Part shown: positions 60,317 to 64,000 of the stretch, in pieces
Position numbering within the stretch: the stretch's first letter is position 1
Layout of the letters: every line of letters begins with the position of its first letter
DNA from: Pseudomonas botevensis
Lineage (GTDB): Bacteria; Pseudomonadota; Gammaproteobacteria; Pseudomonadales; Pseudomonadaceae
DNA: 64,000 nt
NCBI RefSeq assembly: GCF_019145475.1
Contig: NZ_JAHTKI010000021.1
Location: 1-64,000 of the forward strand
Direction of reading: 5' to 3'
Position numbers and translations under genes: made by a program
Notes under the pieces: generated by a model
Told to the model about the DNA's origin: nothing
What the model saw: only the letters and a program-made list of their open reading frames with translations
The model's database searches: none

Positions 60317-60784
60317 TCAGAACGGACGCAGTGGCAGGAACTTGCCGTCGAGGGTGACTACGGCACGGGAACCGCCTTCAGGGTCTTCGACTTTCTTGAT
60401 GTCGAGCTTGAAGTTGATCGCGCTGATGATGCCGTCGCCGAATTGTTCGTGGACCAGGGCTTTGAGGGTGGTGCCGTAGATCTGGATCATCTCGTAGAAG
60501 CGGTAGATGGTCGGGTCGGTCGGCACACCGCTGAGGCTGCCGCGCAGCGGGATGATTTGCAGGGCGGCGATGTCGGTGGTGTCCAGTTCCAGTTTGTCGC
60601 CGACCACTTGGGCGGCGGCTTGCGGCAGAGGATGCTGGCCGAGCAGGGCGGCGGTGACGTAGGCCAGGCTCAGGCCGGTGTCATCCGCCAGATCCTGCCA
60701 CGACAGATTTTTGCGGGCCTTGGCGTCCAGGGCGCGGGTGGTCAGAGCGAGGCTGGCATCGTTGTAAGCGTGGGACTGTTGCAT
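60317..60784 (-). CDS. cynS: Cyanase
   Basis: This 155-residue enzyme converts cyanate and bicarbonate to ammonia and CO2. The N-terminal HTH-like part (NLSWQDLADDTGLSLAYVTAALLGQHPL cited in part: DDTGLSLAYVTAALLGQH) and the catalytic set Arg and Glu in IYRFYEMIQIYG and Ser in DGIISAINF are intact. Length matches the family. ATG at 60784 has GGA upstream; the longer open frame overlaps the promoter. Confidence 0.95.
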   Translation of the reverse strand: MQQSHAYNDASLALTTRALDAKARKNLSWQDLADDTGLSLAYVTAALLGQHPLPQAAAQVVGDKLELDTTDIAALQIIPLRGSLSGVPTDPTIYRFYEMIQIYGTTLKALVHEQFGDGIISAINFKLDIKKVEDPEGGSRAVVTLDGKFLPLRPF

Positions 60785-60903
60785 GGTGTCATTCCTATCG
60801 GAGTTGGCTTGCGGTGTGGGTTCATCTTCTGCCGATTGATCCATAGCGTCCAAGATCGATATACAATGCAAAGCATAAGTAACACCTATAGATAGGGTGC
60901 CCG

Positions 60904-61791
60904 ATGCTGCTTCGACACTTGCGTTACCTGCTGGCCGTGGCCGATCACGGCGGCTTCACCCGCGCGGCCGAGGCGCTGCATGTGTCGCAGCCGACCTTGT
61001 CGCAACAGATTCGCCAGCTGGAGGAAAGCCTCGGGGTGAACCTGTTCGACCGCACTTCGCGTTCAGTCAAACCCACCGATGCCGGCGAGGCTTACATCGA
61101 ATGTGCGCGGCGGGTGCTGGTGGAGCTGGAGGCGGGCAAGCGTGCGTTGCATGACGTGAGGGATCTGTCTCGCGGCAGCCTGCGCCTGGCGATGACGCCG
61201 ACGTTCATGGCGTATCTGGTCGGGCCGCTGGTGCGTGATTACGTGGCGCGCTTCCCTGGGATTCGCCTGCAGATTTTCGAACTGTCGATGGACGACATCG
61301 AGGCTGGGCTGGCGGACGACTCGCTGGATATCGCGATTGCCTTTACCCCGGTGCGCAACCCGGAGATCGAGTGCATTCCGGCGTTTGTCGAGACGCTGGG
61401 GATCATGGTCGGGCGTGAGCATCCTTTGTACGACAGCACTTCAGTGCTGACGCCGCGCGACATCGCGCAACTGGACTTCGCCCTGTTGGGGCCGGATTTC
61501 ATCACGCGGCTGTCGATTGATGAGTATTTTCGTCAGCACGGCATCACGCCGAAAGTGCAGATCGAGGTGAACTCGGTGAGCACGTTGCTGGAAGTGATGC
61601 GTCATGCGCCGATCGCGACCATGTTGCCGGAGGCGATTGCCACGCAGGATCGGGCGTTGCGCAGGCTGGCGTTGCAGAGCGAGGCGCCCCAGCGAGGGGC
61701 GGCGTTGTTGCGGCGCAAGAACAATTACCACAGTGCGGCGGCGGTGGCGTTTCTGGAATTGGTGTTAAGCCGGGAGCAGCCGTCACCCTGA
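60904..61791 (+). CDS. cynR: LysR-family regulator CynR
   Basis: This 295-residue protein has the HTH AVADHGGFTRAAEALHVSQPTLSQQIRQLE (cited in part: GFTRAAEALHVSQPTLSQQI) and is divergent from cynS with a 119-base control region. This is the CynR arrangement, in which cyanate induces the cyn operon. Assignment rests on family plus position. Confidence 0.92.
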   Translation: MLLRHLRYLLAVADHGGFTRAAEALHVSQPTLSQQIRQLEESLGVNLFDRTSRSVKPTDAGEAYIECARRVLVELEAGKRALHDVRDLSRGSLRLAMTPTFMAYLVGPLVRDYVARFPGIRLQIFELSMDDIEAGLADDSLDIAIAFTPVRNPEIECIPAFVETLGIMVGREHPLYDSTSVLTPRDIAQLDFALLGPDFITRLSIDEYFRQHGITPKVQIEVNSVSTLLEVMRHAPIATMLPEAIATQDRALRRLALQSEAPQRGAALLRRKNNYHSAAAVAFLELVLSREQPSP

Positions 61792-61814
61792 CCCTCTCCC
61801 AGAGGAAGAGGGAC
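61784..61814. repeat. CCCTCTCCC/GGAAGAGGG hairpin overlapping the cynR stop
   Basis: A short palindrome, CCCTGACCCTCTCCC AGA GGAAGAGGG, belongs to the same element family as 21458 and 56072 and sits at the 3' end of cynR. Confidence 0.6.
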
Positions 61815-61849
61815 GGATCTAACCGTCACCACAAACTTTTCAGGCGAAT

Positions 61850-61890
61850 AAAAAAAGGGCCTGCTTCCATTACAGAAGCAGGCCCTTTTT
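61850..61890. terminator. Strong bidirectional terminator
   Basis: AAAAAGGGCCTGCTTC pairs with GAAGCAGGCCCTTTTT across a 7-base loop, with A- and T-runs on both sides. It serves the convergent cynR gene and the minus-strand gene at 61913. Confidence 0.95.
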
Positions 61891-61912
61891 ATATATATAG
61901 AGAACTTACAAC

Positions 61913-62242
61913 TCAGCAGAACCGATCAATCACCCGAACTTCGTTCTTGTTCTGCATCGAGTCCCACGCCTGTTTCAGCGTTTGCAGAACATTACCGATG
62001 AAGTCCTTGTCGGCTGCGGCTTTCTTGCCGACATAGCCGTGGCCGCGACGGTACATCTTCAGGCGGGCCAGCAGGTTCTGGTTGTTCCGGTCGAACTCTT
62101 CTTCACCAGCGTGGGGCGACAGGCAGTCGATATGCACCTGACCCGACTTGCTGATCCACAGAATATGGCTGTCGAGCGTGTCTTTCTGCGCCGCGAACAT
62201 ACGAGCCAGTTCTTCGATAGTAGGTTGATTGTTCAGATTCAT
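61913..62242 (-). CDS. Conserved pseudomonad hypothetical protein
   Basis: This 109-residue soluble protein begins MNLNNQPTIEELARMFAAQKDTLDSHILWI (cited in part: NQPTIEELARMFAAQKDTLD) and ends DRFC. I recall near-identical proteins in many Pseudomonas, without function. An AGGGG site precedes the ATG and a strong terminator follows. Intact and probably expressed. Confidence 0.75.
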   Translation of the reverse strand: MNLNNQPTIEELARMFAAQKDTLDSHILWISKSGQVHIDCLSPHAGEEEFDRNNQNLLARLKMYRRGHGYVGKKAAADKDFIGNVLQTLKQAWDSMQNKNEVRVIDRFC

Positions 62243-62753
62243 GATTTTGCCCCTTGACCAGTCTGGTGATCTTTCAAAGTTGATTCGCTAATACAGGTAG
62301 CCCATCGGTTAGTTGATCCCTGGCACCGAAACCAGGACGTCAGCGGTCGCCCGTGATAAGTACGGGGTCATGCATCTGTTGCATGTAGTCGTGTTGAATA
62401 ACTGCTACGCAATAGCGTCACAACGAGGAGAAGCAGCGAAAACCGGGAGGCTCCTTGACGACGTTTTCAGGGTCGACCACAAGCGTCTTGAGAATTTTCG
62501 CCAGCGCTTCTCGTCCTTGTACTGGACGTTCAGGCCAGGTCAGCTTCTTCAATCTGCCTTGTGGGCAGCGTGTATCCGGAAAAAACAGCTCGGCGGTCAG
62601 ACGAGCTTGCTCAAGCGTGTTACCAGTGCTCCCGATCGGGGAGACGTCTGCATCATGCAAAAGCAAAACGATGCCGTCAACGGTTTTGTAGTGATTATTT
62701 TTGAGCACTACATATTGTCGGACAAAGTCATTCTGGAATGAGAAAAGTTCCGC
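62243..62753. other. Gap with overlapping weak open frames
   Basis: About 510 bases. A minus-strand frame with GTG start (62418-62708, 96 codons) and a plus-strand frame (62313-62741) overlap over most of their length. Neither has a ribosome site or a recognisable domain. I keep the minus-strand one only as a possible small gene or remnant. Confidence 0.4.
62418..62708 (-). CDS. Doubtful hypothetical protein
   Basis: This 96-codon frame has a GTG start and no ribosome site. The product TLEQARLTAELFFPDTRCPQGRL... looks protein-like, but its identity is unknown. It may be the end of a decayed gene. Confidence 0.25.
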   Translation of the reverse strand: MLKNNHYKTVDGIVLLLHDADVSPIGSTGNTLEQARLTAELFFPDTRCPQGRLKKLTWPERPVQGREALAKILKTLVVDPENVVKEPPGFRCFSSL

Positions 62754-63257
62754 TCAAACGGCGGAGGAAGGGCTGTGCAGGCAGTAGAACGTACACGGAT
62801 AGCCGTCTACGAGCCGTTGCTGCAAGGTGAATTCGCCGCCGCTCAGCACCGGGATGAGTCCGGCCCAGAAGCGCCGGGCCGGTACGTTGGTGTCGATATG
62901 GAAAATCTGCCATCGACCGGGGAAACGGCTCAAGAGGGCAGAGATGACAAACTGCGCGACGCCTTGGCCACGGAATTTTCGGCTGATGAAGAAATAGCCG
63001 ATGTTGTGCTCGGCGCCTTCGATGTGAATGTGGTCATCCACGGTCACGAATCCCGCCAGTTCGCCGTCGACCCTGATCAGAAACGGCCGGGTCGCCGGGA
63101 GGCGCCAGTAGTCGTCCTTGAACTGGACGCGGAAGAAACCATGTTCCGCCAGTTTCAGCGGCAACCATTCGCTGAAGTCGTACAGGTAGAACTGCATCAG
63201 GTTTTCGATGGTGTCCAGTTCGTCGCGCTGGGCAGCGAGCAGTTCGATGTCGGCCAT
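62754..63257 (-). CDS. GNAT-family N-acetyltransferase
   Basis: This 167-residue protein has the acetyl-CoA loop in ISRKFRGQGVAQFVISALLSRF (motif A, R-x-x-G-x-G/A) and the following strand WQIFHIDTNVPARRFWAGLI. The acceptor is unknown. GGGAG lies about 7 bases before the ATG at 63257; the frame extends 11 codons upstream. Confidence 0.88.
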   Translation of the reverse strand: MADIELLAAQRDELDTIENLMQFYLYDFSEWLPLKLAEHGFFRVQFKDDYWRLPATRPFLIRVDGELAGFVTVDDHIHIEGAEHNIGYFFISRKFRGQGVAQFVISALLSRFPGRWQIFHIDTNVPARRFWAGLIPVLSGGEFTLQQRLVDGYPCTFYCLHSPSSAV

Positions 63258-63303
63258 GCCGGGACTCCCGAAAGGATGCACCTTGCACAAACAGTAGCGC
63301 GTT

Positions 63304-64000
63304 TTAACCGGCCTTCGGTTTCGCCGTGCGTTTGCCGGTGGCCGGAGTTTTGCGCCGGGTGGATTTGCGCTTGTTTTTCCATGGCGCGGCAGCCTTGCCG
63401 GCGGGAGGCGGGCCGCTGATGCTCAGGCTCAGTCCGGCACACCGAGCCACTTGCTTGCTCATCCAGGCTGCCTGTTTGGTGACGAATTCTTCCAGGCTCA
63501 TTTCGCCGCTCTGCACCATGTCCAGCGCCTGCTCCCAGATCGCCGTGGTGCCGGGATCGGCGATCGCACGGGGCACCGCGTCGATCAGGCTGAACGCCGC
63601 GGGTGTCGCGGCCAGCGCCTTGCCGTTCTTCACCAGATAACCGCGATCGAGCAGGCCCTGGATGATCGATGCGCGGGTGGCTTCGGTGCCGATGCCGGTG
63701 GTGTCCTTGAGTTTCTGCTTGAGCAGCGGATCTTCCACCAGTTTGGCGACGTTCTTCATCGCCTTGATCAGATCACCTTCGGTGTAGGGCTTGGGTGGTT
63801 GCGTCCACAGATCCTTGAGCTTCACGTCGGCCACCGCGCACTCGGCGCCCTGGGTCAGTGTCGGCAGGGTTTGCGGTGCCGGTGCTTCACGGCCCTTGGC
63901 TGGCGCCAGGGCTTCGGGCAGGGCGCGTTTCCAGCCCGGTTCGATGATCTGCTTGCCCACCGCGCGCAGGGCTTCACCGGCGCAGTCGAAATCCGCCTGG
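63304..64000 (-). CDS. topB: DNA topoisomerase III, C-terminal part (runs off window)
   Basis: About 231 residues of the C-terminal end are visible; the start lies beyond base 64000. The segment PKPYTEGDLIKAMKNVAKLVEDPLLKQKLKDTTGIGTEATRASIIQGL (cited in part: KDTTGIGTEATRASIIQGLL) and RGYLVKNGK are hallmarks of type IA topoisomerases of the TopB group. It ends with a basic Lys/Arg/Pro tail (KNKRKSTRRKTPATGKR). The enzyme relaxes and decatenates DNA. Confidence 0.93.
   Translation of the reverse strand, partial: QADFDCAGEALRAVGKQIIEPGWKRALPEALAPAKGREAPAPQTLPTLTQGAECAVADVKLKDLWTQPPKPYTEGDLIKAMKNVAKLVEDPLLKQKLKDTTGIGTEATRASIIQGLLDRGYLVKNGKALAATPAAFSLIDAVPRAIADPGTTAIWEQALDMVQSGEMSLEEFVTKQAAWMSKQVARCAGLSLSISGPPPAGKAAAPWKNKRKSTRRKTPATGKRTAKPKAG

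Noticed and set aside
62313..62741. Plus-strand 142-residue open frame
   Set aside because: It has no ribosome site, no family, and overlaps an equally weak minus-strand frame.

Overview
The window looks like chromosome from a Pseudomonas of the P. fluorescens group. It is GC-rich and densely coded. It carries pseudomonad REP/REPIN hairpins, a spu/puu putrescine module with its ABC transporter, DUF2790 proteins and a cynR/cynS pair. The taxonomic assignment is inference from gene content and repeats. No rRNA, tRNA, CRISPR array, integrase or intact insertion sequence was seen.

Layout. 1-14 kb: the N-terminal part of a VgrG spike, a wHTH regulator with a beta-propeller protein, a CAP-domain protein, an alpha/beta hydrolase, a Tat-type aldo/keto reductase, a LysR/cupin pair, a paoABC-type molybdenum aldehyde oxidoreductase, small lipoproteins and thpR. 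14-25 kb: the putrescine region. A four-gene ABC transporter (ATPase, two permeases, binding protein) and the gamma-glutamyl-GABA hydrolase lie on the minus strand. Gamma-glutamylputrescine synthetase, aldehyde dehydrogenase, oxidase and a PuuR-like regulator lie on the plus strand. Together they import putrescine and convert it to GABA. 25.4-30.3 kb: an accessory stretch with an AT-rich orphan gene, a repeat-rich gap, a secreted protein made of six 21-residue cysteine repeats, several hypotheticals and a SpoT-like HD hydrolase.

30-47 kb: an AbrB-type membrane protein, a tripartite efflux system with a DUF2955 inner-membrane protein, LysR and DeoR regulators, a second glutamine-synthetase-like/oxidase pair related to the putrescine pathway, a chromate transporter, a bestrophin, moaA and a second CAP protein. 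47-56 kb: a SleB-like hydrolase, LysR/MFS, a DUF2790 gene with a metal-type two-component system, two divergent L,D-transpeptidases, and a short minus-strand operon. That operon encodes an HvfA-like cysteine peptide (two EGKCG motifs) followed by an HvfX-like DoxX protein, with no MNIO maturation enzyme anywhere in the window. 56-64 kb: dispersed repeats, glutaminase, a ProA-like dehydrogenase, a cyanate operon (cynS, a second DUF2790 gene, carbonic anhydrase, divergent cynR), a GNAT protein and the C-terminal part of topoisomerase III.

The leads most worth following are the orphan HvfA/HvfX pair, the alternating cysteine-repeat secreted protein, the DUF2790 genes placed inside two unrelated operons, and the AT-rich islet with its flanking repeats.
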